Positions 23,156-30,887 of a DNA stretch of 34,704 nt are shown in pieces. The DNA comes from Acidimicrobium ferrooxidans DSM 10331. Its GTDB lineage: Bacteria; Actinomycetota; Acidimicrobiia; Acidimicrobiales; Ilumatobacteraceae. Location: positions 1 to 34,704 of the forward strand of contig CAMDJX010000007.1 in NCBI GenBank assembly GCA_945900735.1. Reading direction: 5' to 3'. The notes beneath the pieces were generated by a model. It worked only from the letters and a program-made list of their open reading frames with translations, did not search any database and was not told the DNA's origin. Both the position numbers and the translations under genes were made by a program. The first letter of the stretch is position 1, and every line of letters begins with the position of its first letter.

Positions 23156-24289
23156 ATGAAAAACATTTACATTCGGCTGGTCACATCGCTCATGATTGCT
23201 TTTGGATTAGCAGTCTCAGCGCCCAGTGCAGTTTCGGCAGACCCGGCCGATGTTTTTCCATCTGGCCCCTATACGGCAACGTTGATCAGCGCAAAAATTT
23301 TATATCCATCACTCTTTGGTGTTGCCGCGGGCCTGCCGGTCGCCGACGTATCGGGCGTGCAGCTATCCAATGGCACCACTCGCGCTTATGTCTTTGCGCA
23401 GAACAAGGGCATTGTCATCGCCGATTCGCAGGATGGCATCAATTTCACTCAAGTAGGCAACGCCTTCGGTTCCGACCGAGGCCAAGGTATGCCTCGCGTA
23501 GTGAAACTGAGTGATGGTCGATTCCGCATGTACAACATGACGAGTTATGGCGTTTCGTGTTCCATTTCTTCTGATGGATTGAATTTCTCTGTCGAGAAAG
23601 ATTCGTGCATTCCAAGCAGTTCTTTTCCTTCCGCAAAAAATGGTTTGAGTGGAGCAGCATTCATCAAGTTGGCAGACGGTCGCTACCGCGCATATTTCTC
23701 CGACATGGTGAAGGCGGGTACTGGCCCAGACCCGCATCAGGTGTACTCGGCAACCTCTGCGGATGGGCTTACTTGGACAGCAGATAGTGGATTTCGCATC
23801 GGTACGGGAGCAGCATCACTCACGCGAAGCGCAGAGCACCCTGCTGCAATTGCTCATGCAGACGGTTCGGTAACCCTCTTCTATTACGACAACGGTGCTC
23901 GTCCTGGCGTTGATTCTTCAGGCAAGCAAAACATGGCTCCTAACGATCAAGGTCTCTGGTATTCCACCAGCAAAGACGGTGGTCTTACATTTTCAAATGA
24001 GTACAAAGTTTCGTTCCCAAGTGCATTCGGCGCGGGTTTCGGCAACGACCCAGATGTGTTTTTGAATAAGGCTGGCGAAATGATCTTGTGGGCCGGAGGC
24101 TTCGACCATTCGTTTGGTGGCTACATCGGTGCAGTCAAACTTACGAAGAGCACAAGCGCGAGTGTCCCAGCCAAGAGCACGACAACAACGAAGGCAACGA
24201 AAGCAACGATTACGTGCGTAAAGGGCAAGACCGTAAAGAAGGTGACTGGCGTGAAGCCGGTGTGCCCTGCTGGTTATAAGCGCAAGTAA
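23156..24289 (+). CDS. Secreted beta-propeller-like protein with C-terminal CxnCPAGYK tail
   Basis: A 377-aa exported protein. The signal peptide is clear (LVTSLMIAFGLAVSAPSAVSA, cleavage near residue 28). The body has repeats ending in Asp-box-like turns: SQDGINF (91-97), SSDGLNF (138-144), SADGLTW (201-207) and SKDGGLTF (272-279), alternating with GRFRMY and GRYRAYF strands. This suggests a sialidase- or GH43-like propeller, but I cannot identify catalytic residues. After a Ser/Thr/Lys-rich linker (330-350) the protein ends in a 27-residue basic module with Cys354 and Cys370, ITCVKGKTVKKV then CPAGYKRK. I recall similar tails on exported proteins of freshwater Actinobacteria, possibly for surface retention; this is unchecked. 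The tandem TetR gene is divergent and may control it. Confidence 0.85.
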   Translation: MKNIYIRLVTSLMIAFGLAVSAPSAVSADPADVFPSGPYTATLISAKILYPSLFGVAAGLPVADVSGVQLSNGTTRAYVFAQNKGIVIADSQDGINFTQVGNAFGSDRGQGMPRVVKLSDGRFRMYNMTSYGVSCSISSDGLNFSVEKDSCIPSSSFPSAKNGLSGAAFIKLADGRYRAYFSDMVKAGTGPDPHQVYSATSADGLTWTADSGFRIGTGAASLTRSAEHPAAIAHADGSVTLFYYDNGARPGVDSSGKQNMAPNDQGLWYSTSKDGGLTFSNEYKVSFPSAFGAGFGNDPDVFLNKAGEMILWAGGFDHSFGGYIGAVKLTKSTSASVPAKSTTTTKATKATITCVKGKTVKKVTGVKPVCPAGYKRK

Positions 24290-24295
24290 TTTTCG

Positions 24296-24850
24296 TTAAG
24301 AAAAGTAGGTGATGGCGGGCGCCGGGCGCTCGCGATCGGGCAGCGTGCGCGTTGGCCAACCCAAATACACCATTGCAGTGATGTGCGTGCCTTGTGGCCA
24401 GCCGCAGTGCTTTGCCACGTCGTCGTTTGCGCCCTTCGGGCAACTCGACCAAAAACTGCCTAGGCCCATTGCCGTCGCACCAAGCAACAGCGTTTGCACG
24501 CCAGCAGCCACAGCGTCACGGTTCTCTTCTTGTTGCAGTTCGGTCTCGCCTGGGGCGGTGCCAACAACAAGCAACACTGGCGAGCGCATGTACTTGGTGC
24601 GCGTCTTTGTCACTTTCATTTCGGTGTCGCCGTTTCGCTGCATGGCGTCGGCCGTTACGTTGCCCAGGCCGTGTCGTGCTTCGCCAGTGAACACGCCAAA
24701 CAACCACGGCCATGTTTGCTGGTGGTTCGGCGCATAAGAAGCCTCGGTGCACAGCTGATTAATGAGAGAGATGTCTACGCCGCGTTCTTGGTCCATCACC
24801 AATTGCGTTCGGCGCGCGCGAACGAGTTGGGAAAACTCTTCGAAGGTCAT
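24296..24850 (-). CDS. Nitroreductase-family flavoprotein
   Basis: A 184-aa protein of the FMN-dependent nitroreductase fold. Visible features are the N-terminal LVRARRTQLVMD region in place of the usual RRSxRxF, the SYAPNHQQTWPWLFGV segment (matching the family's AP(S/N)..N.QPW.F block), LLLGATAMGLGSFWSS and the C-terminal GWPTRTLPDRERPAPA. Such enzymes reduce nitro groups, quinones or related substrates with NAD(P)H; the physiological substrate here is unknown. The protein is somewhat short, as in the YdjA branch. Start is ATG 24850, three bases after the dapD stop, so it is the last gene of the accA-lysS-dapD run. Its stop is 6 bases from the convergent secreted-protein gene. Confidence 0.87.
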   Translation of the reverse strand: MTFEEFSQLVRARRTQLVMDQERGVDISLINQLCTEASYAPNHQQTWPWLFGVFTGEARHGLGNVTADAMQRNGDTEMKVTKTRTKYMRSPVLLVVGTAPGETELQQEENRDAVAAGVQTLLLGATAMGLGSFWSSCPKGANDDVAKHCGWPQGTHITAMVYLGWPTRTLPDRERPAPAITYFS

Positions 24851-24853
24851 GAC

Positions 24854-25768
24854 TTAGTTTTTGTGCAGGGCAGCGTTAAGGCCGCCCCAATTACCTGTGC
24901 GCTGCGTTGCTTCGACCGCACCGGTTTGGCTGTTGCGACGGAAGAGCAGGCCGTTGGCGCCAGAGAGTTCGCGTGCTTTGACAACAGTGCCGTCTGGAAG
25001 TTTCACTTGCGTTCCCGCAGTGACATACAAGCCGGCTTCGATGATGCACTCGTTGCCAAGCGAGATGCCAAGGCCGCTATTTGCGCCAAGCAAACACTTC
25101 TCGCCAACGGTCACCATTTCTTTGCCGCCGCCAGACAACGTGCCCATGATGGATGCGCCGCCGCCAACGTCGGAGCCGTCGCCCACAATGACACCAGCAG
25201 AGATGCGGCCTTCCACCATGGATGCGCCAAGTGTGCCTGCGTTGAAGTTGCAGAAACCTTCGTGCATCACGGTGGTGCCGCTTGCAAGGTGTGCGCCAAG
25301 CCGAACGCGGCTGGCGTCGGCAATACGAACGCCGCTTGGTACTACGTAGTCGGTCATGCGAGGAAACTTGTCGACGCCGTGAACAACAAGGTGTTGGCCT
25401 TGGCGAAGCATGTTGTAGCGAACATCGTCGAGCGTGTTCAGTGCAACTGGGCCGATACTCGTCCAGGCAACATTGGTAAGCAAACCAAATGCGCCGTCCA
25501 AGTTGATGGTGCGCGGCAGGCAAATGCGATGCGACAACAAGTGCAGGCGCAAGTACACATCGGTGGCGCTGGTTGGCGCGGCATCGGTATCGATCACGAG
25601 TGTGGTCGGCATGATGGCAACGCCGCGGTTCTCATCAGTCGTCGACTGATTTTCTGTTGGCGTGTTGGCGGGCACTTCGGAGCCCAAGCCAAGGTGACGG
25701 AAAAAGGTGTCGAGTGTTGTGCCGTCTGCAGCGATAGTTGCCAGGCCAACACCCCATGCTGATGCCAT
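24854..25768 (-). CDS. dapD: 2,3,4,5-Tetrahydropyridine-2,6-dicarboxylate N-succinyltransferase
   Basis: A 304-aa acyltransferase that succinylates tetrahydrodipicolinate in the lysine and diaminopimelate pathway. It has an N-terminal alpha/beta region, then a left-handed beta-helix built of hexapeptide repeats from about residue 145 ([58 protein letters not shown]). [20 protein letters not shown], with its Gly-rich loop, is typical of the actinobacterial DapD branch. The product serves both protein synthesis and peptidoglycan cross-bridges. Start is ATG 25768, two bases after the lysS stop, which places lysine synthesis next to lysine charging in one transcript. Confidence 0.93.
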   Translation of the reverse strand: MASAWGVGLATIAADGTTLDTFFRHLGLGSEVPANTPTENQSTTDENRGVAIMPTTLVIDTDAAPTSATDVYLRLHLLSHRICLPRTINLDGAFGLLTNVAWTSIGPVALNTLDDVRYNMLRQGQHLVVHGVDKFPRMTDYVVPSGVRIADASRVRLGAHLASGTTVMHEGFCNFNAGTLGASMVEGRISAGVIVGDGSDVGGGASIMGTLSGGGKEMVTVGEKCLLGANSGLGISLGNECIIEAGLYVTAGTQVKLPDGTVVKARELSGANGLLFRRNSQTGAVEATQRTGNWGGLNAALHKN

Positions 25769-25770
25769 GG

Positions 25771-27297
25771 CTACTTGGCCTCTGGACGAAGGGTGGGGAA
25801 CAGGATCACGTCCTTAATTGAACCTGCTGCCGAGAGCAACATGACAAGTCGGTCGATACCAATTCCGAGGCCTGCGGTTGGTGGCATGCCAAATTCCAGT
25901 GCGCGCAGGTAATCCTCGTCCATGCTGCCGGCCTCGTGGTCGCCCGCGGCTTTGGACTTCTGCTCGTCCTCGAAGCGCACGCGCTGCTCGATCGGGTCGT
26001 TCAACTCGCTGTAGCCGTTGGCAATTTCGCGTGCACCAATGAACAGCTCGAACCGCTCCGTCAGGTGCGGGTCGTTGCGGTCGGCTCGGGCAAGCGGCGA
26101 AATCTCTACCGGGTGGCCAGTAACAAAAGTTGGTTGTTGCAGCGTGCCTTCAGCCAGTTCGGCAAAGATCTCTTCAATAATTCGGCCGGAACCCCAGTGG
26201 CCTTCGGTTTTTACTTTGTGTTGCGCCGCAATCTTGCGCACTGCGTCAACAGGCATGCTCGGGTGCAACGTTTCGCCAGTGGCTTCGCTTGCCAAATCAA
26301 TCATGCGCACTTTGCGCCACGGCTGGGCCAAGTCGAACTGTTCGTCATTAATAGTGACGGTGGTTGTGCCAAGCGATTCGCGCGCGGCGTTGGTAATCAG
26401 CAGTTCGGTAAGCGCCATAACTTCGGTGTAGTCGCCATAGGCCTGGTAGCTCTCCATCATGGTGAACTCGGGGTTGTGGCGCGTTGAAATGCCTTCGTTG
26501 CGAAACACGCGGCCAATTTCAAACACGCGCTCCATGCCGCCAACGATGAGGCGCTTCAAGTGCAGTTCGAGTGCGATGCGCAAAAACAATTGCATGTCGA
26601 GCGTGTTGTGGTGCGTGATGAATGGGCGAGCATGGGCACCGCCCACTTCCATATGCAGCACTGGCGTTTCTACTTCAATGAATTTTTGATCGTGCAGGGT
26701 TTTTCTGAAGCTTGCAATAGTTGCGTGACGAACCTCGAATGTGCGGCGCGCTTCTTCGTTGATGATCAGGTCGGCGTAGCGCTGGCGGTAACGGGTATCT
26801 ACATCGGTAAGCCCATGCCATTTGTCGGGCAGTGGGCGAACGGCTTTCGAAAGCAGCATTGCTGTCTCAACTTTCACCGATAGCTCGCCTTTACGCGTGG
26901 TCATCACTAAGCCAGTAACACCAACCCAGTCACCCAAGTCGAAATCGTTGATTGCATCAAACTGTTCGTCGCCAACTACCGACTTGCTAATGAACAACTG
27001 AATCTCGTTGCCGCGGTCGCGCAACGTGCAGAATATAAGTTTGCCCTGGTCGCGCTTTAACAAGATGCGGCCCGCAACCGTGACCGATTGTGTTGTTTCG
27101 TTGCCTGCCTCTAATTGCCCAAATGCTTCGCGCACTTCGCCAAGCGTGTGCGTGCGGTCGAAGCGGTAGGGGTAGGGGTTTGTGCCGGCCTGGCGTAACG
27201 AATCAATGTGCCCAAGTCGGCGTTCGCGTTCGGCGGCAAGGCCGTGGGCGGCTTGTTCGGGCGTCAGCTCTTCGGGTGTTTCGTCGGCTGAAGTCAC
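25771..27297 (-). CDS. lysS: Lysyl-tRNA synthetase, class II
   Basis: A 508-aa enzyme that charges tRNA-Lys. An N-terminal OB-fold anticodon-binding domain (about 65-170, with [20 protein letters not shown]) precedes the class II catalytic core. Motif 1 lies around [20 protein letters not shown], motif 2 is [19 protein letters not shown] followed by [12 protein letters not shown], and motif 3 is [14 protein letters not shown]. The length matches bacterial LysRS (about 500). No C-terminal MprF-like membrane extension is present, unlike actinobacterial LysX. Start is GTG 27297, 34 bases after the accA stop. dapD follows after 2 bases. Confidence 0.96.
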   Translation of the reverse strand: MTSADETPEELTPEQAAHGLAAERERRLGHIDSLRQAGTNPYPYRFDRTHTLGEVREAFGQLEAGNETTQSVTVAGRILLKRDQGKLIFCTLRDRGNEIQLFISKSVVGDEQFDAINDFDLGDWVGVTGLVMTTRKGELSVKVETAMLLSKAVRPLPDKWHGLTDVDTRYRQRYADLIINEEARRTFEVRHATIASFRKTLHDQKFIEVETPVLHMEVGGAHARPFITHHNTLDMQLFLRIALELHLKRLIVGGMERVFEIGRVFRNEGISTRHNPEFTMMESYQAYGDYTEVMALTELLITNAARESLGTTTVTINDEQFDLAQPWRKVRMIDLASEATGETLHPSMPVDAVRKIAAQHKVKTEGHWGSGRIIEEIFAELAEGTLQQPTFVTGHPVEISPLARADRNDPHLTERFELFIGAREIANGYSELNDPIEQRVRFEDEQKSKAAGDHEAGSMDEDYLRALEFGMPPTAGLGIGIDRLVMLLSAAGSIKDVILFPTLRPEAK

Positions 27298-27331
27298 GCA
27301 GTAAAACTAGTCGCGCGGCGCGCGCCCCCGC

Positions 27332-29080
27332 TTATTCAATTACGGCAAGTACATCGCCCGAGCCGACGGTGTCGCCGGCTTTGACGTTGATCTTGGCAAT
27401 CTTGCCTGCCTTCTCGGCAGTGATCTGGTTTTCCATCTTCATTGCCTCGAGCACAACGATCGAGTCGCCTACCGCAACGGTTTGGCCAACTTCAACATTG
27501 ACCTTGACGATGGTTCCCTGCATTGGTGCGGCAACGTCGCCGGTTGCCAAAGCGCCGCCGGAGCTTCCCGAACCGCGGGTTGGCTTCTTCGACTTCTTGG
27601 CAACGCCAGCCGTAAATTCGGGCACCCACATTTTTACGTCGAAGCGTTTGCCGTTCACTTCCACCGTGGTGGAACGTTCGATCAGCCCGTCTTCTGGTGC
27701 CTCGCCGCCACCCGCGCTGGAAACCAGTTTGGAAAGGTCGAGTGTTTCTTCCACCCACTTCGTGCTGTGCGTTACTGCACTGAAATCGGGGTGGCGCAAA
27801 ATGGCCAGGTCGGCAGGGATGGTGGTGTGCACGCCCTCGATCACCATTTCTTCAAGTGCGCGAATGGTTCGGGCAATCGCGGTGGCGCGGTCTTTGCCCC
27901 ACACAATCAATTTGCCAACAAGGTTGTCGTAATACTGGCTCACGGTGTCGCCGGCTTCGTAGCCGCCGTCGAAGCGTGTGCCGAAACCGTCTGGTGTAGT
28001 CAGCTTGGTGATCGTTCCTGGCGACGGCAAAAACTTTCCGGCGGTTGGGTTCTCGGCGTTGATGCGCACTTCGATGCCGTGGCCGTTGCGCAATGCAGCA
28101 ACTTGCTTTTGTGTCATCGGAAGTTTTTCGCCCGATGCAACGCGAATCTGCCATTCCACCAAGTCGATGCCAGTGATCACTTCGGTCACTGGGTGTTCTA
28201 CTTGCAGGCGGGTGTTCATTTCCAAGAAGAAGAAGTCGTCGTCTTGGTAGATGAATTCCACGGTGCCGGCGTTGTAATAGCCAACTGCTTTGGCTGCTTT
28301 CACGGCGGCTGCACCCATTGCTTCTTCCATGCCGTCTGGCAGGCCAGGTGCTGGTGCTTCTTCAATCAGTTTTTGGTGTCGACGTTGTGCCGAGCAGTCG
28401 CGGGTGGAGACCCACACCACGTTGCCGTGCTTGTCACCAACAAGTTGTACTTCAATGTGTCGCGGCCATGTGAGGTAGCGCTCGACATAAATTTCGTCGC
28501 GGCCGAAGAATGCTTTCGACTCGCGTTGTGCCGAGTCCATTGCTTCTTGCACTTGGTCGGCCGATTGCACCACTTTCATTCCGCGGCCACCGCCACCGAA
28601 TGCAGCTTTGATTGCTATTGGCCAACCAAATTCATTTCCGAAATCAGTGATCTCTTTTGCGCTGGTTACAAACTCGGTAGTGCCAGGCACGATTGGTGCG
28701 CCACCGCGCAAGGCTGCCTTGCGCGAAGAAACTTTGTCGCCCATTTCAACGATGGCTTCTGGTGGAGGCCCGATGAATGCCACACCCATGTCGGTGATGG
28801 CGCGGGCGAAGTCGGCGTTCTCGCTGAAGAATCCGTAACCAGGGTGCACGCCGTCGGCGCCGCACTTGCGAATGGCATCAAGAATTGCTTCGGTGTTCAA
28901 ATAACTTTCTGCTGCCGTTTGGCCGCCAAGCGCAAAGGCTTCGTCGGCGAGGCGCACATGCAAGGCGTTGCGATCCAACTCGGAATACACGGCAACGGTG
29001 GCAATGCCCATCTCGCGAGCGGTGCGGATGACGCGTACGGCAATTTCGCCGCGGTTGGCTATCAGGATTTTTTTCAACAC
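27332..29080 (-). CDS. Biotin carboxylase / biotin carboxyl carrier fusion (acyl-CoA carboxylase alpha subunit)
   Basis: A 582-aa AccA3-type subunit. The biotin carboxylase part (about 1-445) carries ILIANRGEIAVRVIR, the ATP-grasp loop AFGGGGRGMKVV, RDCSAQRRHQKLIEEAP and FLEMNTRLQVEHPVTE. The carrier domain (about 510-582) ends with the biotin site VLEAMKMENQ, where Lys548 is modified. In actinobacteria such subunits serve acetyl-, propionyl- or long-chain acyl-CoA carboxylases depending on the beta subunit. No beta subunit is in the window, so the substrate is open; a propionyl-CoA role would fit the methylmalonyl-CoA mutase 6 kb away. Start is ATG 29080, 19 bases from the divergent biotin ligase gene, the enzyme that modifies Lys548. 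Confidence 0.94.
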   Translation of the reverse strand: MLKKILIANRGEIAVRVIRTAREMGIATVAVYSELDRNALHVRLADEAFALGGQTAAESYLNTEAILDAIRKCGADGVHPGYGFFSENADFARAITDMGVAFIGPPPEAIVEMGDKVSSRKAALRGGAPIVPGTTEFVTSAKEITDFGNEFGWPIAIKAAFGGGGRGMKVVQSADQVQEAMDSAQRESKAFFGRDEIYVERYLTWPRHIEVQLVGDKHGNVVWVSTRDCSAQRRHQKLIEEAPAPGLPDGMEEAMGAAAVKAAKAVGYYNAGTVEFIYQDDDFFFLEMNTRLQVEHPVTEVITGIDLVEWQIRVASGEKLPMTQKQVAALRNGHGIEVRINAENPTAGKFLPSPGTITKLTTPDGFGTRFDGGYEAGDTVSQYYDNLVGKLIVWGKDRATAIARTIRALEEMVIEGVHTTIPADLAILRHPDFSAVTHSTKWVEETLDLSKLVSSAGGGEAPEDGLIERSTTVEVNGKRFDVKMWVPEFTAGVAKKSKKPTRGSGSSGGALATGDVAAPMQGTIVKVNVEVGQTVAVGDSIVVLEAMKMENQITAEKAGKIAKINVKAGDTVGSGDVLAVIE

Positions 29081-29099
29081 GAGTGACTATCTTTGCCTA

Positions 29100-29852
29100 A
29101 TGAGCCATATCAATGCCAACTCACTTGGGGCAGACGCCGATTGGCCCAATGGGTGGCAGGTTCGCAGGGTGGCCGAAACGGGCAGCACTAACGCCGATTT
29201 ACTGCTTGCGGGGGAGGGCGGTGCCCCACATCACAGCGTGCTGATGGCCGATTTCCAGTCGTCAGGTAAGGGCAGGCTAGACCGCACGTGGGTAGCCGAG
29301 CCCGGTACCAACCTTTTGGTGTCGCTGCTCTTTCGCCTGGACGCCGGTGCGCAACGACCGCTGCATCAATTTACGCAAATGGTGGGCATGGCTGCAGCGC
29401 GCGCGTGCACCCAGGTTGCGGGCGTAACACCAAACATGAAATGGCCAAACGATTTGTTGGTAAACAACAAAAAGTTTTCTGGCATTCTTGCGCAAGGCGC
29501 GCCGCAGTTTGTGGTGGTGGGCATCGGTGTCAATGTTGGTTGGGCGCCCGAGGGGGCAACCTCACTTGTGCACGAAGCACCTGCATGCGCGGCAAAGCCA
29601 ACCGACGTGTTGCGCGCAATGCTTCCGCATATTGCTTCGTTCGAGTCGCTTACACCGCAGCAACTTCACCAGCTGTACCAAGACGAACTCTCCACCATTG
29701 GCCAGCGCGTACGCGTGGAACAACATGGCGGTGCTGTGTTGGAGGGAATTGCGGTTGCGGTGCACACCGATGGCAGGTTGTTGGTGCGCGAAGACAACGG
29801 CGCTGAGCATCATGTTGATACGGGCGACGTGGTCCATCTGCGTTCGGCCTAA
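29100..29852 (+). CDS. birA: Biotin--[acyl-CoA carboxylase] ligase
   Basis: A 250-aa biotin protein ligase without the N-terminal DNA-binding domain of E. coli BirA, so it is a class I, non-regulatory enzyme. It activates biotin as biotinyl-AMP and attaches it to the carrier lysine of acyl-CoA carboxylases. Motifs are ETGSTNADLL, SSGKGRLDRTW (matching the GRGRxxRxW adenylate loop, with Lys for the first Arg), KWPNDLLVNNKKFSGIL and VVGIGVNVGW, plus the small C-terminal SH3-like domain (LEGIAVAVHTDGRLLV). Start ATG 29100 gives the family N-terminus; the frame extends upstream only as a shadow of accA. It is paired head-to-head with its probable substrate gene, and the LCP gene follows after 15 bases. 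Confidence 0.94.
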   Translation: MSHINANSLGADADWPNGWQVRRVAETGSTNADLLLAGEGGAPHHSVLMADFQSSGKGRLDRTWVAEPGTNLLVSLLFRLDAGAQRPLHQFTQMVGMAAARACTQVAGVTPNMKWPNDLLVNNKKFSGILAQGAPQFVVVGIGVNVGWAPEGATSLVHEAPACAAKPTDVLRAMLPHIASFESLTPQQLHQLYQDELSTIGQRVRVEQHGGAVLEGIAVAVHTDGRLLVREDNGAEHHVDTGDVVHLRSA

Positions 29853-29867
29853 CGACTACCGTCAAAG

Positions 29868-30887
29868 ATGGTGACAACGAACGAAACTCCGCGGCGGCGA
29901 AAGAATTCGTGGTTGAATGCGTTGCTCACGCTGGTCATTGCCGCACTCGTTACCACCATCGCCGGCACCAATGGTTTGGTCCGCGCATTGCGCAGCGAAC
30001 TAGATGGCGTGAAACGCGAAAGCGTTGCCACCACCGCGCTGTCGCCCGCGCATCCCGACTTTGAAAACTATTTGTTTGTTGGTTCCGATTCGCGCGCTGG
30101 CTCCGACCCGTCGGATCCGGACTACAACAATGTTGGCGCCGAGGGCGACATCGGCGGGCAGCGAAGCGACACCTTGATGGTGATGCACTACGTGAAAGCG
30201 ACAGGAACGGTTTCGTTGCTGTCGATACCGCGCGACTTGTGGGTGTACATCGGCGATGGCGACGAGAGCCAGCGCGTAAATACCGCCTATCAGTTGGGTA
30301 CCGACGTGCTGGTGCGCACCGTGCAACGCGCGCTGAACATTCCCATTCATCACTATGTCGAAATCGATTTCCAGGGTTTCAAAACCATTGTCGATTCGGT
30401 TGGTGGTGTCTCTGTGTGTGTCGATCACGCATCGCGCGACAAACACACGGGCCTGTTCATGAAGCCCGGCTGTTCCACGCTCGACGGGGTAGAGGCGCTT
30501 GCGTTTGCGCGAAGCCGATTCTTCGAGCAAAAGATCGATGGCGATTGGCAGGTGGATGGATCTTCCGACATTGGCCGCACCGCACGTCAACGCCTGTTTG
30601 TGCAGGCGCTTGCAAAAAGCGCGGTGCTCGGCGTTTCCGACAACCCGTTCAGCGTCGGCAGCGTTATCGAAGGCGCGCTCGGCGCAGTGATGGTCGACGA
30701 ACAACTGAATCTCATCGAGTTCGGCAAGAAAATGCGCCCGGCTGCCAGCGGCAAGATTGCATCGTTTCCACTTGCCGTCTACGGCGACACCATCGGCGGT
30801 AACTCGGTGTTGCAATTAGGCGAGGACGCAGCCGAACTGTTGGCATTTTTTGCGGGCACCGGCCCGCGGCCTGTACTTAACCCTTAG
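29868..30887 (+). CDS. LytR-CpsA-Psr (LCP) family cell-wall polymer ligase
   Basis: A 339-aa membrane-anchored enzyme that transfers an anionic or neutral wall polymer from its lipid carrier to peptidoglycan. One N-terminal membrane segment (about 15-36, LNALLTLVIAALVTTIAGTN) leaves the catalytic domain outside. LCP motifs are LFVGSDSRAG, RSDTLMVMHYV, LSIPRDLWVYI, VNTAYQLG, VGGVSVCVDH and GVEALAFARSRF, with the Arg and Asp residues that bind the polyprenyl phosphate. In mycobacteria an LCP enzyme joins arabinogalactan to the wall, which would complement glf and glfT2 in this window; that link is an inference. Start is ATG 29868. Its end overlaps the convergent GGDEF-EAL gene by 11 bases. Confidence 0.93.
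   Translation: MVTTNETPRRRKNSWLNALLTLVIAALVTTIAGTNGLVRALRSELDGVKRESVATTALSPAHPDFENYLFVGSDSRAGSDPSDPDYNNVGAEGDIGGQRSDTLMVMHYVKATGTVSLLSIPRDLWVYIGDGDESQRVNTAYQLGTDVLVRTVQRALNIPIHHYVEIDFQGFKTIVDSVGGVSVCVDHASRDKHTGLFMKPGCSTLDGVEALAFARSRFFEQKIDGDWQVDGSSDIGRTARQRLFVQALAKSAVLGVSDNPFSVGSVIEGALGAVMVDEQLNLIEFGKKMRPAASGKIASFPLAVYGDTIGGNSVLQLGEDAAELLAFFAGTGPRPVLNP

Noticed and set aside
24494-25762. A 422-codon plus-strand open frame opposite dapD and the nitroreductase gene
   Set aside because: It spans two real genes in antisense, has no family motif and is explained by the codon bias of the minus-strand genes.
27482-29086. A 534-codon open frame on the plus strand opposite the biotin carboxylase gene
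   Set aside because: It lies entirely antisense to a well-conserved gene; its translation has odd Cys/His/Phe-rich composition and no recognisable motif, as expected from codon bias of the real strand.
28968-29099. Upstream extension of the birA frame
   Set aside because: It is antisense to the accA start; ATG 29100 gives the standard biotin-ligase N-terminus.
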